From Paralithodes platypus (taxonomy: Eukaryota > Arthropoda > Malacostraca > Decapoda > Lithodidae): a stretch of DNA of 64,000 nucleotides. Location of the stretch: the NCBI GenBank assembly GCA_032716605.1, contig CM064502.1, forward strand, positions 57,175,432 to 57,239,431, read 5' to 3'. Each line of letters opens with the position of its first letter. Position 1 is the stretch's first letter. A program made the translations under genes and the position numbers. The notes below the pieces were generated by a model. The model saw only the letters and a list, made by a program, of their open reading frames with translations. It had not been told where the DNA came from and searched no databases. Positions 51,820-61,545 of this stretch are shown piece after piece.

Positions 51820-52237
51820 ACCTCTTACAGGTGGTGGATTTTTTGGACCCCCTTCTCCCTTATGTTTAGCCCCATTATCTTGTTGTTGTTGTTGTCGTTC
51901 CCTATGCTGCATGGCCGAACAGCCCCGAGTCTCCAAGGCCACGGTCGGGCTTTCCCACAGGGCTCTCAAGGATTTGTGGTTTTGAGAGGTGTGGTACTTG
52001 CCCGGGCGATCGAAGCCACTCCCAGGTTCTCGTGCCCTCAAGGAAGGATTGTTGTGGCAGCCGGCTGTCCCCCATCGGTCGGCGATAATGTCCCCGGACG
52101 GAAGGGTTGGCAGCCCCAGGAGGTGGACCCACGACGTAGACGCCGCTACTCCAGGTTCAGCCTCATTAGTTTTGAGATTATAATAAGTTTCCGTGTCTTC
52201 TTATTTTATTGTTTAATAAGAAACATTTTCAGTCTTT
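51820..52237 (+). mobile_element. TTAA-B fragment interrupted by a GC-rich retroelement
   Basis: GACCCCCTTCTCCCTTATG and TTTAGCCCCATT are TTAA-B. The family resumes at about 52153 with CAGCCTCATTAGTTTTGAG. The block between is listed next. Confidence 0.55.
51880..52152 (-). mobile_element. GC-rich SINE or LINE 3' end with (CAA)n tail
   Basis: On the minus strand a 270-base GC-rich body ends in GAACGACAACAACAACAAC, a retroelement-type tail. A frame encodes RTWEWLRSPGQVPHLSK and ends in a stop shortly before the tail, which could be the C-terminus of a LINE protein. Composition contrasts sharply with the A/T-rich host MITE. The family is not identified. Confidence 0.5.
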
Positions 52238-52760
52238 TTAACCCTTCCAGCCCGGGTGTCATTTTAAAATGACACCAAAACAAAAGGGCCGGAACCCGGG
52301 TGTCATTTTAAAATCCTTGTGCTTGAAAGTGTGCTTCAAAATTTGAGCGGCCAATTTTGGCATGGTAGGAGCGACCGCAGCGCCACCAAGCCTCAACTAC
52401 TAGTGTTATCAGTTCGTACGTGGCCGCCATAGCAAGTAATACTGAAAAAATGTTTTCCGACGTGTCCGATTCGTTGCAACCTCCCGCGGGCCCCAGTGCT
52501 ACCCCACTCGCAACTTCAACGCCTGTTCCAACCGAGAAGAGAGCTCAACAAAAGAAAGTTAAGCGTTTATTGAGTGATAGCGCTATACAGCGACAACTTT
52601 TTGAAAGTGATGAAGAGAGCAGTGGCGAAAGCTTGGTGGACAAGGTACAATTTATAAGTGAAAGTGAAGACGATTTCGTGGGCTTTGGAGACGACCAGGA
52701 GGGCCAGGAGGGTTAAGAAAACATTATAATTTTAATTTTGTTATCTGATTTGTGTGCTTA
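52238..52760 (+). mobile_element. piggyBac-like element fragment
   Basis: TTAACCCTTCCAGCCCGGG opens with TTAA-CCC. Subterminal repeats GGGTGTCATTTTAAAAT occur twice (about 52254 and 52299), with the partial inverted piece ATGACACC after the first. The frame at 52450 follows. The right boundary is uncertain: AGGAGGGTTAA at 52707-52717 could be a terminal repeat, and a diverged TTAA-A MITE starts at 52758. Confidence 0.5.
52450..52716 (+). pseudogene. Acidic N-terminal fragment, possibly of a piggyBac-like transposase
   Basis: ATG at 52450 gives MFSDVSDSLQPPAGPSATPL, a Ser/Pro-rich start, a basic KRAQQKKVKRLL segment and acidic FESDEESSGES and SESEDDFVGFGDD. It stops after 88 codons at TAA within the TTAA at 52714-52717. 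Acidic, Ser-rich leaders are common before the DDE core in piggyBac transposases, but no core is present. It could also be a small host-derived ORF. The frame is open upstream from 52420, with GTG there, not ATG. Confidence 0.4.
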
Positions 52761-52974
52761 ATTCTTTCAGTCTGTCAGGGCAAGTTCCTTCCTTATATTT
52801 CGGCCATCATTAAAAGATTTTATTAAGTTCAGAAAGGAATTTTGGAAGTCAAATCAATAATTGAGATATATTACTTCTTTGATTCCTGGACTCTTCCTAA
52901 ATTGCAAACAATCGCTAACAAAAAATAACCAAATTATAATGAAGAAACTCGTCCTTGCATCATGAAGGGGTTAA
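52758..52974 (+). mobile_element. TTAA-A MITE, strongly diverged
   Basis: TTAATTCTTTCAGTCTGTCA and CATCATGAAGGGGTTAA form drifted ends. AAAGATTTTATTAAGTTCAG and CTTCCTAAATTGCAAACAAT keep the internal palindromic order. Confidence 0.55.
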
Positions 52975-53598
52975 GCAAACGGATCATATAACGATTATAA
53001 ATTATAGTTTTCCTAAAAAGCTTTAAAATGTTTCCCATTAAAAATAAAAACAAAAAGACACGGAAATATTCATACATTGCTGCAGCTGACCAAGGCAAAA
53101 TATAGGACAGCCTTTCAACTATGGCCAATACTGTTGATATAGGTTAAGTGCACACACAACATATATACAGAGTGTACACATGCCTTAATCATATTGCAAC
53201 ATACACACATGTACTTTCAGGGCAATACTATCATTGTTTAATATCCCATGATAATATACCGTACTCTGTAGTATCGGCAGCGTTGCACCAAATATATCCG
53301 GCACCGCTGCACATGTTTTCATCAGTAACATCCGGTCGGCACTCAGCTTAACAAGTGCCCCCCAGCTCTGTGTACCTTTGGCTAATAAGAACCTATAAAC
53401 TTATCTCTGGACTTTTATTCTACATCCTTGTGCAAGAAAGGATTATCAAGGTTGTTGTAGCTTTACATGACAACCATACATGGCGCAGTGTGTTAATACA
53501 GCCAGGAGATACGAGCCAAGACCGGATTCTCAGCCAGCCATCTTGCAAGACCTCACCTCTCCAGCCCTGGATATATTATAGTGCAGTGAAGTACTTAA

Positions 53599-55509
53599 TA
53601 ATATAATAATAATAATAATAATTCTTTATTCCAGACACATAAGATAGATACAGTATAAATACAGTACGACCTAATGGTCCATATCACATACACTTCTCGT
53701 CAGAGCACAGATAATAATTATACACAAAGATATATTAATAAAGACACAATAAAATAAAAAATACAGTAGGCCTATTTACAGAATAGAGCACATATCACAT
53801 TTTGTCACAATATAACACAGATAGGCTAACTAAGGCTATTGCTCAATGTTGGTTAACACCTATTGCACAGATCATTGCTCATAGTTCAATTAGACCTATA
53901 TATTACATTACAGTACATACTATGTGTGCAGCAGCTTCTGCCAGTGAGATATAATACGGGATTCATAGATATGATCACTAGACCAAAGAGCTACAATCAG
54001 CGTGTTACTGGAGGATTGCAGTCGCTGCGAAAAGCTGTACACCAGTCTCCTGATGACAGCCCGACAGCACTGCACATCCAACAGTGTGCACACCATACTA
54101 GTGCTTTCATATTTAGAGAGACCAATGAACATCTTGAGTATATTATGATAGGATGTACACAGACCATTTATGGTGGCTCTCTTATACTTCCACCACAAAT
54201 GGGCCGTGTACATAGAGGAACAATATGTCCGGAACAAAGTGACTTTAGTTTCCCAATTACACATGTGGAATTTTCTCAAGATGGTGTTACCACGTAAATA
54301 TAGCTGTCTGCGCTGACGGCCGATATCTGCATCATCTGAGCAATCGTTTGAGATAATGTGTCCCAGGTATTTTATTTTGTTTACTTCTTGAATAATTTGA
54401 TTATTGAGTGAGAAATTTGGCAGTTTACTTTTATACAGTAATTTTGATCTAAATATAAGAACAGCACTTTTCAGTGGGTTGAATTTAACACAATGTTTAC
54501 TACCAAAAGATTCACATATATCAAGAAGTTTGCTCAGACCCGCAGAAGACGGTGCAATAATGACCAGATCATCAGCATACATGAGATGGTTGATGATTTT
54601 ATTCCCACCATAACATCCAATCTGCTCTTTATTCAATTTATCACTTAATTCATCCATATATACATTGAATAAGTAAGGTGAGAGAATACTACCCTGTCTC
54701 ACTCCATTGGTTACTGTAAAGGAATCCGAAATAATGTTACCCCATCTTACATTAAATGTTTGATTGGCGTACCAGTACTTCAAGATTCTCAGTATATAGG
54801 ATGGCACTCCCCTTGTTGCTAATTTATCAAACAGGATATTGTGGCAGACTCTGTCAAATGCCTTACTAGCATCAAGAAAGCATGCAAAAATAGAGCTGTT
54901 CATTTTGATGTACCCATCCACTAGCTCCTTCAGAGTGTAGATGCACTGGTCCGTACCATGATTCTTTTTAAAACCAAATTGATTACTATTAGTTGAGATA
55001 TACACTGAGATTCTGTCTAAAATGATTAACTCTAGTATCTTACTTACAATACTGGCAAGGGCAATAGGTCTATAGTTGTCTTTTGATGTAATTTTGCCAG
55101 CCTTGTCTTTAATTACTGGTATCAAGGTAACGGACATCATAGATTCTGGTAGGAAACCATGGATTAGAAAGCTGGTAAAGCAACTGCTGAGTTTCTCCAA
55201 GAGGAGAGTGGAGGAGTACTTCAAATGTTCAGCATATATACCATCAAAACCACAGGATTTGTTAGCATCTAGCCTACTTATTGCAGCCTTGATTTTTTCA
55301 CTTGTAACTTTAATTGTGTCATATTTTTCTTCTTTGTTACACTCTGTTGTAGCAGCAATGGTATTTCCTTGGTGCCCAACAGAGTTAAACAAAGTTTGGT
55401 AATGTGTTTTCCAAAGATTGGCTATGTTATTAGTACCAGAGATCCCATCTACACTAACGGGTAGAGGTGTGCAGCTATTATGCATTTTTTTAATATCCTT
55501 AATTACCAA
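53599..55509 (-). mobile_element. 5'-truncated LINE (family L-eta) inserted in the LTR
   Basis: ACTTAA at 53593-53598 and 55510-55515 is the target duplication; the LTR is continuous without it. On the minus strand the 3' end has AATAAAG and an (ATT)n tail, as in I-type LINEs. ORF1 and endonuclease are missing. The tail and RT differ from L-alpha to L-zeta. Confidence 0.85.
53920..55509 (-). pseudogene. L-eta reverse transcriptase, intact frame but no 5' domains
   Basis: The frame encodes about 530 residues of RT and its C-terminal region. Blocks: LWKTHYQTLFNS (linker), KDNYRPIALASIVSKILE, FLDASKAFDRVCH, NGVRQGSILSPYLFNVYMDE, the catalytic MYADDLVI box and KIKYLGHIIS. The catalytic Asp pair is preserved and no stop interrupts before 53920. 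The computed frame continues upstream to 55662, but that part (MLLEMLEGEGMLL...) is antisense LTR joined by chance. No endonuclease remains, so the copy cannot be autonomous. Confidence 0.85.
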
Positions 55510-55784
55510 ACTTAAGAGTGTAGTGCAGTGCAGTGCCTTTATTATATGTCCCATGTCATTTGTGCCCATTCCCAACTTGCTGTGAGGGTTATAGCCGCCG
55601 AAACATTGCTGGACAAGAGCGAGGAGTAGCATACCCTCTCCCTCTAACATCTCCAGCAACACTGAAGCTAGTCAAGCTACCACCCCTCTGACCCTCACAC
55701 CCTCCAGCTGTGCCGGCACATGCGCGCACACGGACACACGCACATCGCTGCCAAGTCAACACGGTGGTGCCACGCCTATCGCAC

Positions 55785-55806
55785 GCACTCACTCACTCAC
55801 TCACTC
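55785..55806. repeat. (ACTC)n tract in the LTR
   Basis: About five ACTC units. The other LTR has one 4-bp unit fewer at 61427-61444, one of the few differences between the pair. Confidence 0.85.
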
Positions 55807-55907
55807 TAGCACAGATAATTTCTCGCACTATTAAATAAACTGTTCCAGTTGTACTGCACATTTTCATCGTTCCTGCAAGACTACAGTGTGTCAGCTATCA
55901 ACCAATT

Positions 55908-58900
55908 ATGGAGGGAGATGAGGAGATTCATGGGGAGCCCAGAGATACCCCACACGACCATACTGGGGAGGGAGATAATGGTGGAGCTACTGGTGGAGAT
56001 AATGATGGAGATACTGTTGGAGTTGCTGGTACGGGGTACCAGTCAGTTCATTCCACTCCAACCTCTCCTCTCACCACCCCTCATTTTACTCCACCTACCC
56101 AACCTTCCCCCACTTTACCTCCCCTACACTATAGGGGGATGCCACCCCTGTCACCACACCCTGCAAGTCTACAACCTACTACAAGTGCAGACCTCCTTCA
56201 GCTCATACAGTATATGGAGCAATGCAGACAACGGGACGACTATACCAGAAGACAGGAGGAGGACCGCAGAAGACAGGAGGAGGACCGCAGACAACAGGAG
56301 GAGGACTACAGGAAACAGGAGGAGGACCGCAGAAGATGGGAAGAGGAAAACAGACGACGCACGGAGGAGGACTACAGGAGACAGATGGACGATGCCAAGT
56401 TCTCCGCCCTTGTCCAGGCTCTGGCCCAAATTACCCCACCTGCCGCCGCACCTACATCCACCTCACCGGGGACAACACCCAATTCCACAACATCCTCCAC
56501 CCCTACAGCTCCACCTCCACCACAGAAGGCTATTACCCAGAACCCGCCGCCCCTTCGCGCTGATGCCACCTTCCAGGTTTTCAGAGAATGGAGGCGTCGG
56601 TGGGACGATTACTCTATTATGGTAGACTTATCTAAATTACCGAGGGAGAAACAACTGATCCAGATGCGGATGTGCTTAACCCTGGAGACACAGCGGCTTT
56701 TGGAGCACACCTTAAGCATACCCCCTGACACCGACAAGACCGTTGATGCAGTCCTCGATGCACTTCAGGAGCACATCAAGAATTCTCGCAATGAAGCTCT
56801 CCGTCGCAGGGACCTGTTCAGTTGCAAGCAAAAACAGGGCGAGTCATTCAACAACTTCTACGTCCGCCTCTGCCACATCGCCGAAGAAATTGACGTCTGC
56901 CCAGGGAACTCTTCAGCCTGCAAGGAGACCCAACTCAAGATGGTCATTCTGATTGGCATACATGACGAAGAACTTGTACAGAAGCTGCTTTCCCTCGACG
57001 CCACCCCTTCATTACAGGACATCGTCAACACTTGCCGCTCCTATGAGGCCACTCGAAGCGCTACATCAGCCATACGTGCCCCACCGTCCCAGGTTAACGC
57101 CGTGTCAGCGTACAAGCAGAACAAGCAGGTTAAGCAACGCGACAAGTTCTCCACATCGCAACAGTCCTTGGCGTCGGCTGCCGCCTGCCAACGTTGTGCT
57201 CGCCGGCACGACAAGAACAAGTGCCCGGCTGAAGACTACACCTGCACTAACTGTGGCCGTCGTGGTCATAAGCCTAGGACTCCTGCTTGCCCTGCAGCCA
57301 CCGCCCAGTGTCGTCGCTGCAACCATATGGGCCACTACGACAAATGCTGCAGATCTTCCAAGACGCCCGCCACACAGGACAACGCCGCTTCCTCCCACAA
57401 CAAGTCTACAGCAAAGAAGACCACAAGTTGCCGACGTGTGGGATCACCTGTTCAGGCACCCACACTGACATCCGTGAGTCTCACCTACAGCGGCACCACT
57501 AGAAAACTCCACATGCTTCCTGACACAGGTGCAGACATCACAGTGATCGGCCGACGACACCTCGACATACTTCGGATTCCTCTCAGCAGCCTACGACCTC
57601 CGCCTCCGACAACAACGCTCAACGCGGATGGCTCTGCAATTGCTCCTTCTTTGGGGACGTTTCATGCACAACTCACCATCAGCAAACGTTCCTGTTCTGC
57701 CACAATCCAAGTCCGCAAGGGTGTTCAGACGCCGCTTCTGTCCAAACGCCACTGTCAAGAATTGGCCATCATCTCAGCAGAATTCCCCAAGCCAATTCTA
57801 CAGGTTAAACACATCTACAGGTGTAAGGAGCTACCCTTCACAGCCACCACGTCACCTGCACAAGCCAAGGAGTTCTTTCTTCGAGAGTTCAAGGACGTGT
57901 TGGTCTCCAAGGAGGATCTCCAGACAGCTCCACTCAAGCCTATGAAGGGTCCCCCAATGCGGATCCACCTCAAGGACGATGCCGTGCCTTTTGCCATCTA
58001 CACCCCGCGGCAGATCCCCTTTGCTTTCAGGGACAAAGTGAAGCAGGAGCTGGACTCGCTAGTGGCACAAGGTATCATCAAACCGGCCAGCGATGAACCT
58101 TCAGAGTGGTGCCACCCCCTCGTCGTCGTCGCCAAGCCCAACGCCGAAGTTCGCCTCACCGTAGACCTCACCAAGCTCAACTGCCAAGTTTCCCGCCCAG
58201 CCCACCCCTCACCGACGCCTTTCGAAGCGATCCGCAGTGTGGCCCCGCAGGCGAAATTCTTCACGACGGCAGACGCCCTGAGTGGATATTGGCAAATGGA
58301 ACTTGCGGAGGAGGACCAGCATCTCACAACTTTCATCACTCCTTATGGCCGTTTCCAACACTGTAGAGGTCCAATGGGTTTCGCTGCGACAGGTGACGCC
58401 TTCTGCCTTCGCGGTGATAGGGCCCTCCAAGGGGTGCAAAATTGTGCCAAGGTTGTCGACGACGTGCTGCTCTACGACGAGGACTTCAACACACATCTTC
58501 AGCGTATCCATGAAGTGCTCATACGGTGCCGCGACAGTGGGATCACACTCAACAAGGACAAGTTCGTGGTCGCCGCACCCAGTGTGAACTTCTGTGGGTA
58601 CACGCTCTCAGGTGAGGGCATCTCGGCTGACCCTGGCAAAGTCGGAGCGATCAAGGACTTCCCGACACCAGCCAACATCACCGACCTTCGCTCCTTCATG
58701 GGTTTGGTGAACCAGCTGGCGGAGTTCACCCCCGACATCGCCACTGCCGCTCAGCCCCTGCGCCCCCTGATGAGCCCGAAGAGGTCGTTTATGTGGACCG
58801 CTGACCATGATGAGGCTTTCCGCCGGGTCAAGGCTGCCCTGCTCAGTCCACCCGTCCTGGCCCCATTCGACCCTTCCCTACCAGTGATTCTACAAACTGA

Positions 58901-60641
58901 TGCGTCCCGCCTTAACGGTATTGGATACGCCCTCCTACAGGATCATGGCAACAACCGTCTCCGCTTAGTTCAGTGTGGCTCGAGGTTCCTAAGCGACCCC
59001 GAGTCCCGCTATGCCACCATTGAGCTGGAGATGCTAGCCGTGGTCTGGGCCATGTCCAAGTGCAAGTTCTACCTCATCGGACTGCAACACTTCACCCTCA
59101 TGACGGACCATCGCCCCCTCATCCCCATCTTCAACAACTACACCCTTGATGCGGTTGAAAATCCCCGCCTCCAACGTCTGAAGGAGAAAGTCGCACCTTA
59201 CCTCTTCACAGCCGTCTGGCGCGCTGGCAGGTTGCTCTGCATCCCTGATGCATTGTCACGGGCCCCTGTCAGCCACCCGACGCCAGAGGATGAGTTAGCA
59301 TGTGCCGACGCCACGGTTCACCTCAGGTCCCTCGTGACTGTCAACGCCGCCGCCACCGACGTCAACTCTCCTTCACAGGACGCAGACAGGATTCTCCAGG
59401 AACTCCGAGACGCAGCCAGAGCGGATACTGTGTACATCCGCCTGCGTGAGTGCGTTACTTCGGGTTTCCCCACCAACCGCTACGACCTGCACAACTCTCT
59501 ACTCCCATTCTGGAAACTCCGAGACTACCTGTCAGCAGATGGTGAACTCGTCCTGTACGGAGCGAGGGTTGTGGTTCCTGAAGCCCTCCGCCGCCGCACC
59601 TTGGCTCGCCTGCATGATAGTCACAGAGGCGTGGAGGCCACTAAGCGTAGGGCGCGACAGGCTGTCTTTTGGCCTGGCATCAACTCGGACATCGCCAATA
59701 CGGTTCAAGCTTGTGAGCCGTGTCAGGTCTTACAGCCTAGTCAGCAGCAGGAACCCATGATCAACGACGACAACCCAACTAGGCCTTTCGAGTCTGTTTC
59801 AGCCGACTTCTTCGCTGTGGCGGGGAAATCCTTCCTCGTCGTAACAGACCGACTCTCAGGCTGGCCCGTTGTCGTACCCTGCAAAGGCGATACTACCGCT
59901 TCAAACACCATCAGGATCTTCTGCCGCTACTTCAGGGAAGTTGGTGTACCCCTCCGCCTACGTACAGATGGAGGCCCACAGTTTACTAGCCGTGAGTTCC
60001 GGGACTTCATGGAGCGTTGGGGAGTCAATCACTTGGTCTCTTCCCCACACTACCCACAATCCAACGGTCATGCCAAGTCTGCCGTCAAGTCCGTCAAACA
60101 CCTCATACTGAAGACGGCTCCCTCAGGCAACATCGACTGTGAGGACTTTGACCGTGGACTGTTGGAGCTCCGCAACACCCCGAACTTCACAGGCCGCTCC
60201 CCGGCACAAATCTTGTATGGCCACCCACTACGGTCTTGTGTCCCTGCTCATCCCCAGTCCTTTGCAGCAGAGTGGCAAGCCAAGGCCGAGGACTGTGACC
60301 GCCGTGCAGCCGCCCACACTGCGCTGGTGCAGAGAAACTATGACCAGAACGCACGTCCCCTTCCCAGGTTGAGAGTCGGCACCACAGTGCGGATCCAAGA
60401 CCCGACTTCTCACCGCTGGGACAAGGTTGGGGTCGTCATGGGCTGCGGCAGGTCCAGGGATTATGAGGTTCGTCTCCCCAGTGGTAAGATATATTGGCGG
60501 AACCGTCGCTTCCTCCGCCCAGTGAATTCCCCTGGTGTTGAACCCCTCCCCCATAACCCTGAGATCCCTGTGTCTTGCACGGACCCAGAAAGAGAGTCCT
60601 TCACTTCCCCATGGCCCCACGTAGGTCTGAAAGGCTCCTAG
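55908..60641 (+). CDS. Ty3/gypsy gag-pol polyprotein, intact frame
   Basis: A single 1577-codon frame combines gag and pol. Order: acidic and Pro-rich leader; Arg/Glu-rich coiled region (about 105-165) made of short repeats; capsid-like region (220-390); three CCHC-type knuckles (427-439, 446-461, 468-480). Next is the protease DTGA (539-542). The reverse transcriptase has Asp789 in TTADALSGYWQ and VVDD (849-852), where Tyr or Phe is usual at the first position. RNase H follows (TDAS at 997, E1039, D1067). The integrase has HHCC zinc residues (H1236/H1239, C1269/C1272) and D1300 and D1354. Lys1390 stands where the third catalytic Glu is expected (SNGHAK), which should abolish strand transfer. 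A GPY-like end (RVGTTVRIQD) closes it. No env frame follows; only 50 bases separate the stop from the LTR. Confidence 0.93.
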   Translation: MEGDEEIHGEPRDTPHDHTGEGDNGGATGGDNDGDTVGVAGTGYQSVHSTPTSPLTTPHFTPPTQPSPTLPPLHYRGMPPLSPHPASLQPTTSADLLQLIQYMEQCRQRDDYTRRQEEDRRRQEEDRRQQEEDYRKQEEDRRRWEEENRRRTEEDYRRQMDDAKFSALVQALAQITPPAAAPTSTSPGTTPNSTTSSTPTAPPPPQKAITQNPPPLRADATFQVFREWRRRWDDYSIMVDLSKLPREKQLIQMRMCLTLETQRLLEHTLSIPPDTDKTVDAVLDALQEHIKNSRNEALRRRDLFSCKQKQGESFNNFYVRLCHIAEEIDVCPGNSSACKETQLKMVILIGIHDEELVQKLLSLDATPSLQDIVNTCRSYEATRSATSAIRAPPSQVNAVSAYKQNKQVKQRDKFSTSQQSLASAAACQRCARRHDKNKCPAEDYTCTNCGRRGHKPRTPACPAATAQCRRCNHMGHYDKCCRSSKTPATQDNAASSHNKSTAKKTTSCRRVGSPVQAPTLTSVSLTYSGTTRKLHMLPDTGADITVIGRRHLDILRIPLSSLRPPPPTTTLNADGSAIAPSLGTFHAQLTISKRSCSATIQVRKGVQTPLLSKRHCQELAIISAEFPKPILQVKHIYRCKELPFTATTSPAQAKEFFLREFKDVLVSKEDLQTAPLKPMKGPPMRIHLKDDAVPFAIYTPRQIPFAFRDKVKQELDSLVAQGIIKPASDEPSEWCHPLVVVAKPNAEVRLTVDLTKLNCQVSRPAHPSPTPFEAIRSVAPQAKFFTTADALSGYWQMELAEEDQHLTTFITPYGRFQHCRGPMGFAATGDAFCLRGDRALQGVQNCAKVVDDVLLYDEDFNTHLQRIHEVLIRCRDSGITLNKDKFVVAAPSVNFCGYTLSGEGISADPGKVGAIKDFPTPANITDLRSFMGLVNQLAEFTPDIATAAQPLRPLMSPKRSFMWTADHDEAFRRVKAALLSPPVLAPFDPSLPVILQTDASRLNGIGYALLQDHGNNRLRLVQCGSRFLSDPESRYATIELEMLAVVWAMSKCKFYLIGLQHFTLMTDHRPLIPIFNNYTLDAVENPRLQRLKEKVAPYLFTAVWRAGRLLCIPDALSRAPVSHPTPEDELACADATVHLRSLVTVNAAATDVNSPSQDADRILQELRDAARADTVYIRLRECVTSGFPTNRYDLHNSLLPFWKLRDYLSADGELVLYGARVVVPEALRRRTLARLHDSHRGVEATKRRARQAVFWPGINSDIANTVQACEPCQVLQPSQQQEPMINDDNPTRPFESVSADFFAVAGKSFLVVTDRLSGWPVVVPCKGDTTASNTIRIFCRYFREVGVPLRLRTDGGPQFTSREFRDFMERWGVNHLVSSPHYPQSNGHAKSAVKSVKHLILKTAPSGNIDCEDFDRGLLELRNTPNFTGRSPAQILYGHPLRSCVPAHPQSFAAEWQAKAEDCDRRAAAHTALVQRNYDQNARPLPRLRVGTTVRIQDPTSHRWDKVGVVMGCGRSRDYEVRLPSGKIYWRNRRFLRPVNSPGVEPLPHNPEIPVSCTDPERESFTSPWPHVGLKGS

Positions 60642-60675
60642 AAAAAGAGTCAGCTCGACAACGTCTTGCGAGCTT

Positions 60676-60690
60676 GAAGGGGGAGGGAGG
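60676..60690 (+). promoter_or_regulatory. Polypurine tract
   Basis: GAAGGGGGAGGGAGG ends exactly at the start of the second LTR. In LTR retrotransposons this position primes plus-strand DNA synthesis. Confidence 0.85.
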
Positions 60691-61542
60691 TGTTGATATA
60701 GGTTAAGTGCACACACAACATATATACAGAGTGTACACATGTCTTAATCATATTGCAACATACACACATGTACTTTCAGGGCAATACTATCATTGTTTAA
60801 TATCCCATGATAATATACCGTACTCTGTAGTATCGGCAGCGTTGCACCAAATATATCCGGCACCGCTGCACATGTTTTCATCAGTAACATCCGGTCGGCA
60901 CTCAGCTTAACAAGTGCCCCCCAGCTCTGTATACCTTTGGCTAATAAGAACCTATAAACTTATCTCTGGACTTTTATTCTACATCCTTGTGCAAGAAAGG
61001 ATTATCAAGGTTGTTGTAGCTTTACATGACAACCATACATGGCGCAGTGTGTTAATACAGCCAGGAGATACGAGCCAAGACCGGATTCTCAGCCAGCCAT
61101 CTTGCAAGACCTCACCTCTCCAGCCCTGGATATATTATAGTGCAGTGAAGTACTTAAGAGTGTAGTGCAGTGCAGTGCCTTTATTATATGTCCCATGTCA
61201 TTTGTGCCCATTCCCAACTTGCTGTGAGGGTTATAGCCGCCGAAACATTGCTGGACAAGAGCGAGGAGTAGCATACCCTCTCCCTCTAACATCTCCAGCA
61301 ACACTGAAGCTAGTCAAGCTACCACCCCTCTGACCCTCACACCCTCCAGCTGTGCCGGCACATGCGCGCACACGGACACACGCACATCGCTGCCAAGTCA
61401 ACACGGTGGTGCCACGCCTATCGCACTCACTCACTCACTCACTCTAGCACAGATAATTTCTCGCACTATTAAATAAACTGTTCCAGTTGTACTGCACATT
61501 TTCATCGTTCCTGCAAGACTACAGTGTGTCAGCTATCAACCA
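60691..61542 (+). mobile_element. Middle LTR shared by two Ty3/gypsy internal regions
   Basis: Begins TGTTGATATAGG directly after the polypurine tract and ends near TATCAACCA, giving 852 bp. AATAAA is at 61472-61477. It is the 3' LTR of the element on its left and the 5' LTR of the internal region on its right. This LTR is uninterrupted, which defines the LINE insertion point in the left one. Confidence 0.87.
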
Positions 61543-61545
61543 ATT

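Larger units (their letters stand above)
53132..55904 (+). mobile_element. Left LTR of the Ty3/gypsy element, split by a LINE
   Basis: The LTR begins TGTTGATATAGG and, without the LINE (53599-55509) and one ACTTAA, is about 856 bp. The second LTR is at 60691-61542. By eye the pair differs by two substitutions and one 4-bp CACT unit, implying a recent insertion. AATAAA lies at 55834-55839. The 3' edge is inferred from the near-inverted end TATCAACCA, three bases before the gag ATG. No convincing tRNA primer-binding site is visible there. AATAC before 53132 may be the left target duplication. Confidence 0.8.

Noticed and set aside
51143..52272. Several overlapping ORFs of 60-160 residues
   Set aside because: They are frames through a TTAA element and a GC-rich retroelement tail, overlap on both strands and carry no convincing domain apart from a possible LINE C-terminus.
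56169..60740. Numerous ORFs overlapping gag-pol in other frames
   Set aside because: They are shadows of the intact gag-pol frame and recur at a constant offset of 5626 in the second copy. No env-like frame with a signal peptide and membrane segment was found.
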